The notes: generated by a model not told the origin, from the sequence alone. Counted from the stretch's first letter, positions 10,718 through 22,690 are shown. The stretch: 64,000 nucleotides of DNA from Hemicordylus capensis (GCF_027244095.1 NC_069658.1:362688687-362752686), one strand, 5' to 3'. Made by a program: numbers and translations.

Positions 10718-11014
10718 GGGGAGCTGGTCTTGTGGTGGCAAGCATGTGTTGCCCCCTTTGCCCCCTGGTTACATGTGAATGGGAGACTAGACTTGTGGGT
10801 GCTGTGAGATATTCCCCTGGGGGGGGGGTGGAGTGCCACTCTGGGAGGAGATCTGGGTCCCTTCCCTCCCTGGCACCTCCAGGATGGGTCTGGAGGGAGG
10901 CTTCCTGCTTGCGGCCTTGGAGGAGCTGCTGCCAGTCTGTGTAGACCATGCTGAGCTGGATGGACCTGTGGTCTGACTCAGTATGTGGCAGCTTCCTATG
11001 TTCTATGTTCCTAT
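10718..11014 (+). mobile_element. 5S rRNA-derived SINE
   Basis: The head resembles 5S rRNA internal-promoter sequence: CCCTGGTTACATGTGAATGG, then GAGACTAGACTTGTGGGTGC. A middle tract and the 3' phrase TGCTGAGCTGGATGGACCTG, then GTGGTCTGACTCAGTATG, follow. It ends in short TTCTATG repeats. The same family sits reversed at 44735-44990. Confidence 0.82.
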
Positions 11015-11189
11015 GTAAGTGATGTTTACTAGATAGTGCTGCTGGTATGTGAAACCTGTCATTGCTAGCTAACAACTCGGCTAATTATGGTTGTATCAAT
11101 AAACAGAGGAGAAGCAATTCAAGTTGTAACTAGTTTAAGTTGAAAGTGGTTAACGTATACAGCACTGCTACTCGGCCCCCTGATTACTC

Positions 11190-12200
11190 CCACATAAGAT
11201 ATTCCCCCTCTACGTCCCGTATTCCGACAGTGGAATGCTGGCAACTCAACCCTACTACAGTCTACACACTTGAGAGTAAGGGCCGTTGAAATCAATGGGG
11301 GCGGGCGTTTGTTGGCTGAAAATCTGTTCGCCAGAAATGTGTTTGTAAAAGTGCTGGGTGGTTGCAAAGTGGGTTCGGATTCCCAGGAACATTCGCTCTC
11401 TTCGAGGCTCACGAAACAGCAAGCAGGCAGGCAGCCTCCGATCGTCCTGCTCTTCTCCTTTCTCCGGCGGCGCACATGGTTGACTCGAAAACCCACCACA
11501 ACCCGCTCCTTGGCTCAGCTTCAGCAGCAGCTGCCCGGGGGAGTGCCGCGGAGGGGGGGGGGTGGCATTGTGTGGCAGCGCGCTAGGCAGCGGCACGTCT
11601 TCGGCTTCGGATTGGCTGGGTCTGAGGGGTGTGTCGCCATAGTGGGCGGAGTTAAGAGACAGAAAGGGGAGAAAGGAGAAAGCGCGGGCGGGGGCGGTCA
11701 GAGCCCCACGGCGGGCAAGCACGTGCTCGCGCCATTGTATGATGTGCCTTTGACAGAGAACCCGCCGGTTCGTGGCCCCCTTCCGCCTTGGCAGCAGCAC
11801 GTGTGGTACGTGCTCTGCCAAGCCGCCCGTCGATGGGGGAAGGGGGTGGCTGGAGTTGCAGACAATCTCCTGTGGCAGGGGAGGCGGAGTTTCCCCCACC
11901 CTCTTGGGCATATGAATGGCCTGGTTAAAAGAGGTAGGGGGTTGGGTTGCAGTGTCTGTCTGTGTGAGAGCGCGCGCGCGCGCGACTGGTGGATGAAGAG
12001 CCTTATAGCAATTCAGTCTCAAGGGGGTGGGGAGTGCAGAGGGCGAGACTCCTGGGTGCGAGGAATTGCTGAAGCCTTAACGGTGCTCTTTGGCAAAGGC
12101 TGCAGTCGATCGCTTTTCTTTTTCTGTGCCGATATCCACAGTACTGTAGATCTCTTTGTTTTCTCTTTTCTCGCCTTGTTTCTGAAGGTTCTACTAATTT
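11190..12200. promoter_or_regulatory. CpG-rich island, candidate promoter of unidentified transcript
   Basis: About 1 kb of CpG-dense sequence in otherwise CpG-poor surroundings, lacking any repeat signature. It holds GC boxes (GGGGGCGGG near 11297, GTGGGCGGAG near 11642, GGGGGCGG near 11691), an inverted CCAAT (GATTGGCTGG near 11608), two CACGTG E-boxes (11720-11725 and 11798-11803), a TACGTG (11807-11812) and a (CG)n run near 11972. The long open frames through it lack ATG starts or homology. STC2 starts 27 kb downstream, so this may drive a non-coding RNA, an upstream exon or a neighbouring gene. Confidence 0.55.
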
Positions 12201-13445
12201 AACGTGCATAAAATATGCCTGCAGTAAAGGGCTTGTGGGGCATTATGCAGAACATGCTATACAAAGGATTTGTGCTATGTGGTTTTGTTTTGTTTTTTAA
12301 AGAAGAAAATAAATATAGTCATCTAAGGGGAACATATGCCAGAGATCACCTTTTCAGCACATTCATCAATCCAGAATAAATACCGCCTTCGGATTCGGAA
12401 CCAAAGAAATTACTATTACCGTGTACCATACACTGAAAAAGTGGAATGTCGCCCTTTACAAATCTCATTACGAGAACAGTAAAGGGGCAGTGTTAATAGG
12501 CAATAATAAGTTTAACTGAGCTTCTCTGCCCTGAAATGCACAAAATTTATTTTTCTCTGTATTTAAAGGCATGCTTATGTGCAGAGAAAAGTTCTTAACT
12601 ACATCTGTGGCTGCAAATATAAGGCGAAGAATGATAATCTGGATTAACTAACACCAAATAAAAGTACATGTCAACATAGTATGTGCCACACTTTACTAAA
12701 ATAATATTCCCTTTCTCCTTTTAAATAATACAAATGTGGTCAGTGTAAGAGAGGGGACATGCCATGGACACACTTGGATGTGCCTTTTCATGGTCATAGA
12801 CTGTCCTTTCAGAGGCTTATGGGTGATATAGTCACAATAATCTGTCAGATAAGAAAAATAGATGGCTAGGTGGCACAAATATTTTGTGTTCTCATATTTA
12901 ATCATAACAATCCAAGAAAAAACTGGTTGGACTGCAGACATCAAGGTTGACTTGGAGCAATGCTTGAAAATCCACTAATATGAACTTTGTATGCAGCTAA
13001 TGCAAAAATTGAAGCACTGCAAAACCATATTGAGTTCTATTCCAAGGACTTTACTCAGGTCTGTACGATTATGTACATCACATCTGTTTCAAAGCTGTTT
13101 TAAAAACTATATTATACCCTGTTGCAACCATTCCAAATAGGAGCTGGAAACAGCCAGGGCAAGGATCGCTGATGCCATATTTTGAAAAGCTAATGAATGC
13201 TGAATCATGACATTGGCTGCACCAGTAAAAGGAAGGAGTTGTAGATATTGGAGCCATTTTGAAATGATAAAATCTGGTGCTGAATATTGTATAGACTTTA
13301 GCCATTGTACAATAGCACCGATTGAAGTTGCCACCATTTTCTTCACTAAGCTGCCACACTTTCGTGGTACAAATGAAGTCAAAGGGGAGGGCAAGAATAG
13401 AGAGCTGTTTGAAGAAGTATTTTTGTCAGTGTGGTGCTACTGAAC
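12201..13445. other. Unassigned intergenic stretch
   Basis: No gene or confident repeat. AT-rich, ordinary composition. Confidence 0.4.
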
Positions 13446-13728
13446 TAGGGTTGCCATGTCCCCCGGAATTTAGGGTAGCCCCCGGATTTTGGCTTCTCCA
13501 CCCAGCTGCTAAATCCCACCCAGATTGACAGAGATTTCAAATGTGCTGCCCAGATTGCCTGGATTTTACTCTGGATCTGATCACATCGGAGGGAAGAGAA
13601 GGAGGGGAAAGTATAACAATCTGTCAAATAAACAAACAAATAAATAAATGCAAATTAGTTGCCATATAATTTGCATGATATGCAAATTAGGCCACCCTGA
13701 TTTGGGAAACTTGAATATGGCAACCCTA
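13446..13728. mobile_element. MITE with TAGGGTTGCCAT ends
   Basis: Starts TAGGGTTGCCATGTCC and ends ATATGGCAACCCTA, inverted repeats of at least 12 bp. The flanking 8-mers TACTGAAC and TCCTGGAC agree at six of eight positions, suggesting an old hAT-type duplication, though a TA duplication is also possible. No coding frame. Confidence 0.75.
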
Positions 13729-14589
13729 TCCTGGACAAGAGACTGAAGAGGGGAGGAACTGGAAGCAAGCTTTTTATTTAGGGTGAGGATTTTGGTACAG
13801 ATCACAAGGGAGGTGTGCAGACAATGGTTTCCCAAAAGATCTTGGGACACAGGCCTATGTGTGAACCATGCCGTCTGCCCCTGTACTATAAGGGAGTGAG
13901 GCGGGGTTAAGCTACAGCTGCATAATGGTAAGAGAAATGCAGTCTGTATATGTTCAGAGGCACTTTTCTTCAAATATTTCATTGCTTGCTTTTCCAATAA
14001 TAAGCTGTTAGCATATTCCAGGGCATTTTTCACAGAGGGCTTTTAGTTTGCATCTCTTCCAGAAAGGAGGGTGTGTGTTCACCTATCCGCCAGATTTACC
14101 CCCAAAGTCCCTACATGCTATCAGGGAGCACTTCACACACAATTTGTGTTTTTCGTTGCATGTTAGAGTGTAGCTCGATTTATATCTGGGGTTTAAAAAT
14201 CCACTTTTTCTGTCAGTTTTTTGGCGCAACTTCGAGCTCGTAGTAAACCTGCAGTAAAGCCTGCTGTGTGAAAAAATACCTTGGTCTATAAACTGACACA
14301 AAGCAAGTCCTAGGAAGATTGCCAGTTTTGCTGTAGGTTGTGGTGAGTTTTGTGAGCAAAGGACTATGGGATTAAATGGGCAGCTTTACAAGCCCACACC
14401 CCTGACTGGCTTCTGTCTACCTTATGATCTACCTTATGATTCTGTCTACCTTATGATCCCTTTGTATTCAAAGGCTGGGGTTTGAATGCAGGCTGGGTGG
14501 TGGTGTCATACTTAGTGCTGCCAAAAGATAGCCAGGGGCAGCTTACTCATCATCAGCATGCAATTCCTCACACATTACTCAAAGCAGAT
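13729..14589. other. Unassigned intergenic stretch
   Basis: Nothing recognised except a short direct duplication of a CTTATGATC(T/C) phrase near 14420-14460. Confidence 0.4.
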
Positions 14590-14825
14590 AATTTTGGCTG
14601 GAGACATGCTTGACTAACCAGCAGAAGGTTGCCCGTTCAAATCCCTTCTGGTATGTTTCCTAGACTATGGGAAACACCTATATTGGGCAGCAGCGATATA
14701 GGAAGATGCTGAAAGGCATAATCTCAAGGCAATGGTAAACCCCTCCTGTGTTCTACCAAAGACAACCATAGGGCTCTGTGGTCTCCAGGAGTCAACACTG
14801 ACTCGATGGCTCACTTTACCTTTAA
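14590..14825 (+). mobile_element. Sauria-type tRNA SINE
   Basis: Contains ATGCTTGACTAACCAGCAG, the B-box relic CGTTCAAATCCC, GATATAGGAAGATGCTGAAA and the 3' end TGACTCGATGGCTCACTTTACC. Some sequence between the GCATAATCTCA and AGGCAATGGTAAACC modules is missing relative to the copy at 50596. Confidence 0.88.
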
Positions 14826-16017
14826 GACCAGCAAAAAACTTCTACCACACTAACACAGAAGACTAGCACATTAACTTAACAAAATGTACTAAGAATGATA
14901 AATCCACATACAAGTAATCTGGATGCAGTGATTCAGAAGCAAAGGGGCCAGGAAAAAGTCTGGAAGACTGATGAACCTGTTGCTTCTGCTTTCATTTCTT
15001 AAATCCAAACCCTAGCTCACCTCTGTTCTGAAGTTGAACCACCTGTCAGGAGTTCAGTTTACTTTCCAAGATTATGGAAATATAATACCCATGACAGGAT
15101 ATGTTGAAAGTACAGCTAATATCCCTCATGCCATTTCTCTCAGGGTTTTTCCCCCCCTATAAGATACGACCAGCTGATTTATAAATTTGTTTTAATCAGT
15201 ATTATATGAAGCCATAGTAATTAATGCAATACATTACATGGAGTATTAAATGTACAAAAAATAACATTTTAATATTTTGCAATTGAGAAACACAAAGTCT
15301 CTGTCTTTTAACAATTTAAATCCTTGGGCCTTTGCATACAACTGGGCAAAGTGTGCCTAAATGTCATTTTATCCTTGAATAATATCCTTGCAAACTAGTG
15401 ATAAAAGCTCAATCTGACACCTCCACATACTGGATTATCCTTGCTGTTGTTTGCTCCCCTCCTCTTGATCTGCACAACACAGGTGAAATGTGAGAGCATG
15501 GCCACTAAAGAATACTTAAAATGATGATGATGATGATGATGATGATGATAAAAATAGAAGTTCAGAAAATGTTCCTGGTATGAAGAAGTTGTGTTCATCC
15601 CGCAGGTCCTGCCATGAGACTCACACTCCCATATTCTAGAAATGCTAACACAATCAACATGAGGCACTTCCAAATGGGCTCTGTGTAGCACCAGCCAATC
15701 ATTGCTTTGTCACTTTCAGATACATGTAAAATCGCATTGTTCTGCACTGCAGAAGCAATAGCATGCACTGGGAGTCTTTCATTGGCTAGCTCTCATCCAC
15801 ATTAGTGGACAGCACATAGCTATACTGCTGTTCAAAAAAGTTGAATTTTCTTCATAAATAATTGTGACAATTTAAGTTTGGGGAAAATACAGATTAATAG
15901 TGGATTAATGACAATGCCATGCGATCTCCACATAAAGAGTGAGTGAACAAGCTGTCACAATCCAAGACTAAACGCCCCATCTGGAAGTTTCCATAGGAGC
16001 CAATACATAGGTTATAT
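14826..16017. other. Unassigned intergenic stretch with (GAT)n
   Basis: No gene. A (GAT)n microsatellite lies at 15523-15551. Confidence 0.5.
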
Positions 16018-16312
16018 ATAGGGATGTGCACAAGTAGTTCGTGAAGGTGTGGGTGGGGCAAGGAGTGGTTCCCTTAAGAAGCAGGTAAACAGCTCCTTAC
16101 CTGCTCTTCTGCCACTCCGCTGCTTTTCTGGGTGTGGCGCTCAGTCTGCCGAGGGCCATGTGCAGCTGTGGCACTATTTCCTGCAGCCATGTGTGGCCTT
16201 TGGTAAAGCAAAGCACTATGCCTGAGAAAGCAGCAGCGGAGCAGGTAAGGATCTGCTTATCTGCTTTTAAAGGGAACCGCTCCCTGCCCATGCCTGCCTG
16301 AGCCATTCATGC
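16018..16312. mobile_element. Palindromic foldback element P1
   Basis: Nearly the whole element is an imperfect palindrome centred near 16170. The left arm has GTGGTTCCCTTAAGAAGCAG and CTTACCTGCTCTTCTGCC; the right arm carries the complementary GCTTTTAAAGGGAACCGC and GCGGAGCAGGTAAGG. The left terminus is TAGGGATGTGCACAAG. No coding frame of note. Confidence 0.78.
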
Positions 16313-16767
16313 ACTAGGGAAGTGCACGGAACCGGCAGTTCAGCCAGTTTGAAGGTGGGGTGGGGATAATTTTAAGGACTGGGGAGGGTGCTCTCCGCCC
16401 CTCCCGCCACATTTCCCTCACCAGCGCAGCGCTATTCTCAAAAACGGTCCCGCCGGGGCAGCAGTGTACCTCCTTGCTGCCCTGGTAAGTTGCAGACTGG
16501 AAATGGCCGCTTTGCATGCGCACACGTGCAGCAGCCACTTCCAGCCCTCAACATACTGGAGCATCAAGAAGGTACATTTCCGCCCCAGTGGGACCATTTT
16601 TGAGAACAGCACTGGTGGGGGAAACGCAGTGTGGGGGGGGGGGTAAGAGCACCCTCCACGGTCCTTAAAATTACCCCCACCCCACCTTCAAACTGGCCGA
16701 ACCGCCAGTTTTTTGAACCGGTTTGGAGGCCCATGGGCCTCTGAACCAGCTCCGTGCACATCCCTAG
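16313..16767. mobile_element. Palindromic foldback element P2
   Basis: Ends CTAGGGAAGTGCACGGA and TCCGTGCACATCCCTAG are inverted repeats. Homology between arms continues through most of the ~455 bases. The left arm contains GGTGGGGTGGGGATAATTTT, ATTCTCAAAAACGGTCC and CACGTGCAGCAGCCACTTCC; the right arm contains their diverged complements. Centre near 16540. It abuts P1 directly. Confidence 0.85.
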
Positions 16768-17598
16768 ACATCTGATGCCTTCAGTAACACCTGCACATCT
16801 GTTCTATTTTTGTTCACCTAGAAAAACCCATAGATGCCATATGCCAAATAGTGTTACATGTTTGCTCTGTCCTGTTTTCCCCATAATAAACTGAGCATCC
16901 TGACTGCAACTAATACATTCATTGCCATTTGATCATATGAAAGTTTATTCTTTAATTAGCCCAACAGAGTAAAAAATGATGACCAGAGGTACCATACTGC
17001 CTGTACAAAAATTCTGACAATGATTCAGTTAAAGTTAAGCACTTTCAAATCCCACTGAACTTAGTGGAAGTTAAGTATGTATACATGCTTAACTCTTCCC
17101 ACAGTGGGAACGCTGCTTAGCTTACAGATTTGCCAAGTCAGGCTGATGAGAGTGTGAAATCCGCCCCACCCCCCGCTTGCATGTATCATAAGGGTGATAC
17201 AAGTAAGAAAACAGATTTCTGCATGAAAATCATTTTTCAGGATCTGGGCCAAAATATTTTAGATAAATCCCTTTATTTATATTCAAAGGCATGGTTTCCT
17301 TATTTCTAGGTATATTCCCCTCAGTATGATTTAAAACTCCAAGCAGACTAATATGTAAATATTTATAGAATAAAGGTTGATCATTGCCTATCGAAAGTCC
17401 CCATAAGATAACATCCATATTATTCTCTAAAAATCTCCGTATTACAAATCAACTTTTCTATTTTTTTAAAAAACCCTTCAGAAAATTGAAGTTCTGGATC
17501 TAAACTTCACAAGATTAAAATTTAGGTAAAATCTGCATCATAAATTGCAGCTGAGCAGAACAAATTACAAACAATACAAGCCTAGCTTCTTTTGTTTT
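16768..17598. other. Unassigned intergenic stretch
   Basis: No gene or confident repeat. Confidence 0.4.
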
Positions 17599-17599
17599 T

Positions 17600-17663
<64 letters not shown>
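17600..17663. repeat. (TTTC)n microsatellite
   Basis: About fifteen uninterrupted TTTC units. Confidence 0.97.
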
Positions 17664-17664
<1 letters not shown>

Positions 17665-17680
17665 TGTATCTGTATATTTG

Positions 17681-18121
17681 ACACTGAGCCCATTCACACG
17701 TCTGGGTGGGTGAAGGCTGCACAAATCTTACCTTCCCCCCACCAGATGAGCCATGGAACGTTGCTGGGAGCACAAACCATGCTCCCAGATGATCCACTGC
17801 TGTGCCAGGCAGTATGGAGCTCCAGAGGCCAGGATGCATCCAGGCACTGCATGCTGAGTGCATGCACTGGGAGATTCCCCCAGGAGATGGGCGCCCTCTG
17901 TGTCTCTTCAGGCTAAATGCAGCCCAAGGAGACACATCATGAATCTGGAGCCTGGGTTAATGGCGCGCTGGCACTGTTAACCCAGGCTAAAAGCCAAACT
18001 AAGTGGTGCTGCCCCACCAGGATCGGGCCTGATCCCGGAGGTCCTCACATGCAGCCTAAGCCAGGCTGGGCTTCCATAGCCTGGGTTAGCTTGCTCCAGT
18101 GCGCATGAGAACAGCCTCACT
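17681..18121. mobile_element. Hairpin-ended MITE, copy b
   Basis: Left end ACACTGAGCCCATTCACACG, right end CATGAGAACAGCCTCACTGT. The right end folds into a stem containing AGCCTGG/CCAGGCT around GGGCTTCCAT. An internal hairpin near 17850 (GCATGC-rich) corresponds to the one in copies a and e but has different bases. Confidence 0.78.
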
Positions 18122-18332
18122 GTCTTTAAACATACACACATATGCATATCTTATACAGTACTATTTCTGAAGGAGCTGGAAACATTAGTCTTTACGGACA
18201 GAGAATCAGAGAACCTGCAGGCAAGTGGGAGATACTAGCAGACTTGGTGTGATTTCACAAAGATCTGAAGGAGGGAGGACCCTAAGGAGGCCAAACCCCC
18301 AACTGCCCTCATATTAGTCAAAGGGACAGAAT

Positions 18333-18468
18333 CAGAGATGTAGTGGAGGGGGGACGTACAGGAACGGAGCACAGGTTCTTCTCTTCTTCTCTGGCTATTG
18401 GGGTGGGCATGGCCATGGGGGCTGTCACAGAGAGTGCCTGCACTTCTGAATTGGCAGCTACATCACTG
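18333..18468. mobile_element. hAT-like element with perfect 8-bp TSD
   Basis: Ends CAGAGATGTAGTGG and GCAGCTACATCACTG. Flanked by exact GACAGAAT on both sides (18325-18332 and 18469-18476). Length 136, no coding frame. Confidence 0.9.
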
Positions 18469-18639
18469 GACAGAATGTCTGTGAGCTCAGACTGCTAAGA
18501 AAAGCAGATGGGTGGAGCTAATAGAACTCAGTGGAGAGTGCTTCAGCAAAAAGAGCAGGACATTTCTTAGCTTGAACAACCCCTTCTGCTTCCATGGGTA
18601 AAACTAATAGTCTCCACGGGAGAAAATGCTGAAATTCTG

Positions 18640-19122
18640 TCAGGCTATTCCCACGATCACTGGAAAGCGGGCTAAGGGAGCCCGCTTTCCAGTGATCGTG
18701 AGAACCACCGGGCCTGCGGGCGAGCCTGGTGCTTTCAAGGCTGCTAGTCCGCCTAAAACACCCTCCCCTTAAACGAGGTTAACGGAGCAGGCGCTCCATT
18801 AACCTGGTTTTCTTGCTCATGTGCCACCGTGGCGCGTGGTGACACACGAGTAGACCCCCAACTGGGAGGCTACAAGCAGCCTCCTGGTATCAGAGGCCCC
18901 CCAGAATGCCCTACGTGTTTGCGAGGGGCATCCTGGGACTTCCCGAGCAGCCCCCGATCCCCACAGCCCCCACCGACCCTGTGAGGGAGCCAGTAGTCAT
19001 GTGGGCGGCCGATCCGGCCACCCAGGGCTGCATGACTGCTCGTCTGTGGGGAGAGCGGGCTAAGCCCACTCTCCCTGCAGAACCCTCCCAGGCTCTATAC
19101 ACGGATCATGTGTAGAGCCTCT
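18640..19122. mobile_element. Hairpin-ended MITE, copy c
   Basis: The left end CAGGCTATTCCCACG enters a 22-bp perfect hairpin: 18652-18673 pairs with 18679-18700 around a 5-base loop. The right end GGCTCTATACAC...GTGTAGAGCCTC forms a second hairpin. Internal sequence is shared with copies d and f. No coding frame. Confidence 0.85.
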
Positions 19123-19430
19123 GTGATTCCATTACCAATCAGACACCCCGTTTCTTTTTCTGAAGGGGAAGGAGATTGACACAGTTACTCTCTTAGTGTT
19201 ATGAAGCACTGCCCTACCCTCCCAGGTGCTGGTGGGTAAGTTCTGGGGGAATTTTCTCACAAATCCCCAGCTTTAAGGGACACTCTGGAGGTTTAGATAA
19301 CCACAATGAGACTTGACTTCGAAGAAATGTGTGCCTCAGCCCATTCTGCAGCAGCTACACAAAACTGAAGAACCCTGCTTCTTAACAGCCACAGGCTCAG
19401 GTAACATGTATAGCAGTAATATAGCACAAT

Positions 19431-20942
19431 AACTATTTGTTGTGGTTATTTTTTTGCATTTAATAATGTTTATGGGCCTATTTTAAATGCATACCAAAAA
19501 TAAATACGACTATTTTCTCATTTATAGCATGTATGCACTTTTTTAAAACAAAGAAAAGCCCTGAAACAATAATTTTCTAGATGCCCTAGTTGTCTGAGCC
19601 CACAGTAATTTAAGCCACTGGTTTCGACTGTCACCATCCAACTGGATCTTGGGGTTTATTGTTTCAGTGGTACCCCTCAATAGAATTATGGCCTATTAGT
19701 CAGCCCTGAACTATGTATAATTTTCAATGCCAAACCAAATTCAAATGGTCCTTTGGTTCTGCCAGAGCATTCAACAAACCCTCTAGGAATTACCTATCTC
19801 TTCAAATAATGTATTTTCATTGGCATTAAATCCTATCAAAAGCTAGAGGGCATGTTTTGTCACACAATGTGCTCCAACCATTCCAGTAACATTTAATCAA
19901 CCTTAGCTATCACCCAACACATCTTTTCAAAGGACACTGAAAAAGAAGCAAATGCATCACCTTAATGCTCTAGTGCAGCAAAGAACAGCTACACATTCAA
20001 TGTAATCCAATGCAACTGTGCTGTACTACAGGATGTGTGTGTGCGCACACTCTCATCTGTCTTGCAAGACACATGTCAACGTGCATCCCTGCCTGCTGTC
20101 TTGGGTTGTAGATGAAAAGGGATCACAGCATGCTTTGTCACAAAGCCCAATCTGATGGGAGTGGGGGAGGACAAAAGAGAAACAGCACAGTAAGGAAACC
20201 CTTGAAAAGCTTGGGCCAATAATGCACTGGTGTATAAGGGCCAACATTCAGCATTGGATTCCACTGTACGTTCATCGTACCCTATTTCCCAGAGACAGTT
20301 CCTCTTTAAATCACTGTCCCTGTTTTGTCCCTATTTTTGTCTTTGGGGGATGCCTTGTTCAGTTTTTTCTCATGTCAGTTACTAACGTTGTCATTCTTCG
20401 AGATTCGGCTCCCTCCCCACAGTCTCTAAAAATTTAATTTCTAAATGGGTAGGTAGATGACAATTCATGTCTCTACATGTTCTCTACATGGGTGCACAAC
20501 ACTATAGCTCTGCTTGCACTTTATTGCCTGCTTTCCATTTGTGACATGCTTTAGTCAGAATTGTACACCACACCTCCCAGGTTGTTTAGCCTGCCCCCAC
20601 AGATTCATAGGTGTGTCCCTATTTTCATCAGTGAAATGTTGGAGGGCACATTATGTTCAATAGGACACTGAATGACAGCTGCCTTCATCAAAGAAAAGTA
20701 TGAGCCATGTAACTTGATCTTTGTATGATGTTTACAAGACAGGAGTTTTAATTTTGATCCAGAAATGATACCCACTGTCTACTTATCTTATCTAGGCTTG
20801 GATTAGAGTGCTTGAACAAAGAAAAAAATATGTCTGGTTATTGGGGAATGGTGAACTTCAATTGGGTGTCAAAGGGGAAAACCTTGGTGAAGTGACACTG
20901 TAGTTGCATATAATTTGGCAGCTTCCCTTTTTTGCATACATG
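19431..20942. other. Unassigned intergenic stretch
   Basis: No gene or confident repeat. The TGTGTGTGTGCGCACAC phrase near 20035 is a short self-complementary patch. Confidence 0.4.
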
Positions 20943-21382
20943 GAGGCTCTCCACACAAACACTGTGGAGAGCTGGATGGGGTTAGGTGGGGAGAGCGGGT
21001 CATGCCCACCCTGGGCAGCCAGATTGGCTGCCCACATGGGTACCATCTCCATCACAGAGCCAGTAGGGGCGGTGGGGATCGGGGGTCGCCTGGCCTCTGG
21101 AAGCCCCAGCATTCTGCGGGGACCCCTGACACTGGGAGGCTTGTTGTAGCCTCCTGGCTGGGGGTCTCCTCATAAGTCACTGCAGCGTGAAGCCATACTG
21201 TGGTGATTCACAATTGACAAAACGGGGTTGACGGAGAGCTCACCTTCTAACCTTATTTAAGGGTGGGGGCATTTATGGAGGTTTGCTGCCGGGAGCCGCA
21301 TGGTTCCTGTTGCAGCACACGACCTCCCAAAACCAGGCTGGGCTTCCTCAGCCCGCTTTTGGGAGGTCGTGAGAATAGCCTC
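20943..21382. mobile_element. Hairpin-ended MITE, copy d
   Basis: Reverse orientation relative to copies c and f. The left end GAGGCTCTCCACA folds with TGTGGAGAGC. The right end has a 15-bp perfect stem (CACGACCTCCCAAAA at 21318-21332 with 21357-21371), then GAGAATAGCCTC. The middle shares GGTGGGGATCGGGGG, CTGGGAGGCTTG and related text with c and f. Confidence 0.85.
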
Positions 21383-21576
21383 ATTGTGTTTACAAACACA
21401 ACAGCAAACAGATTCCATAAAAAATAGTAAAGCAGTCGAACAATGAAGTGATTTCTGGCTAGACTGGAGAAAGCCCATGGGAATGTTGTATAGGAAGCAT
21501 TATGCTACTAATAAAGAGAAGAACGAGATGGGGCCTATGAGTTCTTTAGCATCTAACAGTACCTCAATAACATTTC

Positions 21577-22072
21577 GAACCCGTTCTCATGACCAATGAG
21601 AAAGGGCTATAGGGTTTGCAGGGAGGAAGCCCTGAAGAGCTTACCTCCCCGCAGGCAAGCAGTCTCCCTTCCTTAGGTGGGCAGATTACCTGCCCAGATG
21701 AGCTCCAACTGCTGCCGGTAGTTCAGAGGGTTGAGGTGTTGGGACACGTCGCCTCGCACAGCCCTGCTACCCAGAGCTCCAATAATGCACCGTGTGAGTG
21801 CGCAGTGCATTATGGGGATCCGGGGATCCCTCTCCTTCCCCCAAGAGTGCTAGGGCCTACTAGCTGCTTGCAGCCATGGCTGACAGACAACCCAAAAAAA
21901 TGATATTAAGGGAGTGCTTGCTCCCTTATCCTCATTTTAGAGGGAGGCTCCATAGGTGGGTTTGCTGCCAAAGTGCCACTGGGATTGGGCCCAATCCCAG
22001 CGGTACACACGTGCATGCAAAACCGGGCTGGGCTTCCATAGCCCGGTTTTGCACACTTGTGTGAATAGCCTC
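21577..22072. mobile_element. Hairpin-ended MITE, copy e
   Basis: Left end CGAACCCGTTCTCATGACC, right end TTGTGTGAATAGCCTC. Terminal hairpin GCAAAACCGGGCT / AGCCCGGTTTTGC near 22018-22052. Internal hairpin TAATGCAC/GTGCATTA near 21783-21815, equivalent to copy a but with C-G replaced by T-A at the stem base. Confidence 0.82.
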
Positions 22073-22539
22073 TTCAGCTGTTTGTTTACTGGGGATAGGT
22101 TCCAGCAACCAGCATGGCCCCTGCCTAAGTCCCAATCAAATAAAAAGGGCTGTGAGGAAAACATAGCTTGTGCCTGAAGTCAGTTCTGTGCCCTGGTTGA
22201 TATCCTGGCTAATTACTCAATAGTACGACTCAGGAGTTACTCTAAAGGACTACTAGATTTCAGTAGGACCTCCTCTAGTAAACGTAGAACATCAGCCACT
22301 CGTAACACCGCCTTGAATCATTCATCTAGTCTACAGACCGTGTTTTCATTGATGGTTACTCAATTTCAACAGCATAGTTATTCCGATGGAAATTGGTTTT
22401 TTTATTTGCAAGGCACATAAAATAAAGGTGTTTACAATTAGTGCAATTTCAAATAGGCAGAAATGGTGTTTATCTCCACAAATATATTGAGGTAATGTTA
22501 CTATCTATGTATTTTCTGAGGCTGCTATAATTATGTTTT
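22073..22539. other. Unassigned intergenic stretch
   Basis: No gene or repeat recognised. Confidence 0.4.
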
Positions 22540-22690
22540 GTGAATGTTGCTTTTATTGCTTAACTGCTCCTTTTAATTGATTTATTGTTTAAAGCTGATT
22601 TTAGTTGTTTTTAATGCTTTTATATGATTTTGGTTGTAAGCCACTGAAAATTCTTGGAATTATAAAGTGAGATAAAATATTATGAATATG
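22540..22690 (+). repeat. LINE 3' UTR fragment
   Basis: T-rich 3' UTR text ending GGTTGTAAGCCACTGAAAAT and TATAAAGTGAGATAAAAT, as in other CR1/L3-type ends of this window. Confidence 0.6.

Larger units (their letters stand above)
18148..19430 (+). repeat. Unnamed ~1.1 kb interspersed repeat, copy 1
   Basis: Aligns by eye with 36180-37300 and 46530-47030. Shared phrases are TATTTCTGAA-GAGCTGGAA near the start, AACAAAAAGAGCAGGACATTTCT (here CAGCAAAAAGAGCAGGACAT), CAACCCCTTCTGCTTC, GGGGAA, and GCCACAGGCTCA near the end. This copy is interrupted by a hAT-like element (18333-18468) and MITE copy c (18640-19122). No coding capacity recognised; it could be an untranslated or early region of an unidentified element. 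Confidence 0.65.

Noticed and set aside
11270-12202. Open frame of about 310 codons across the CpG island
   Set aside because: It starts at TTG, not ATG, has no recognisable domain, and GC-rich islands are naturally poor in stops. A 255-codon frame is open on the other strand.
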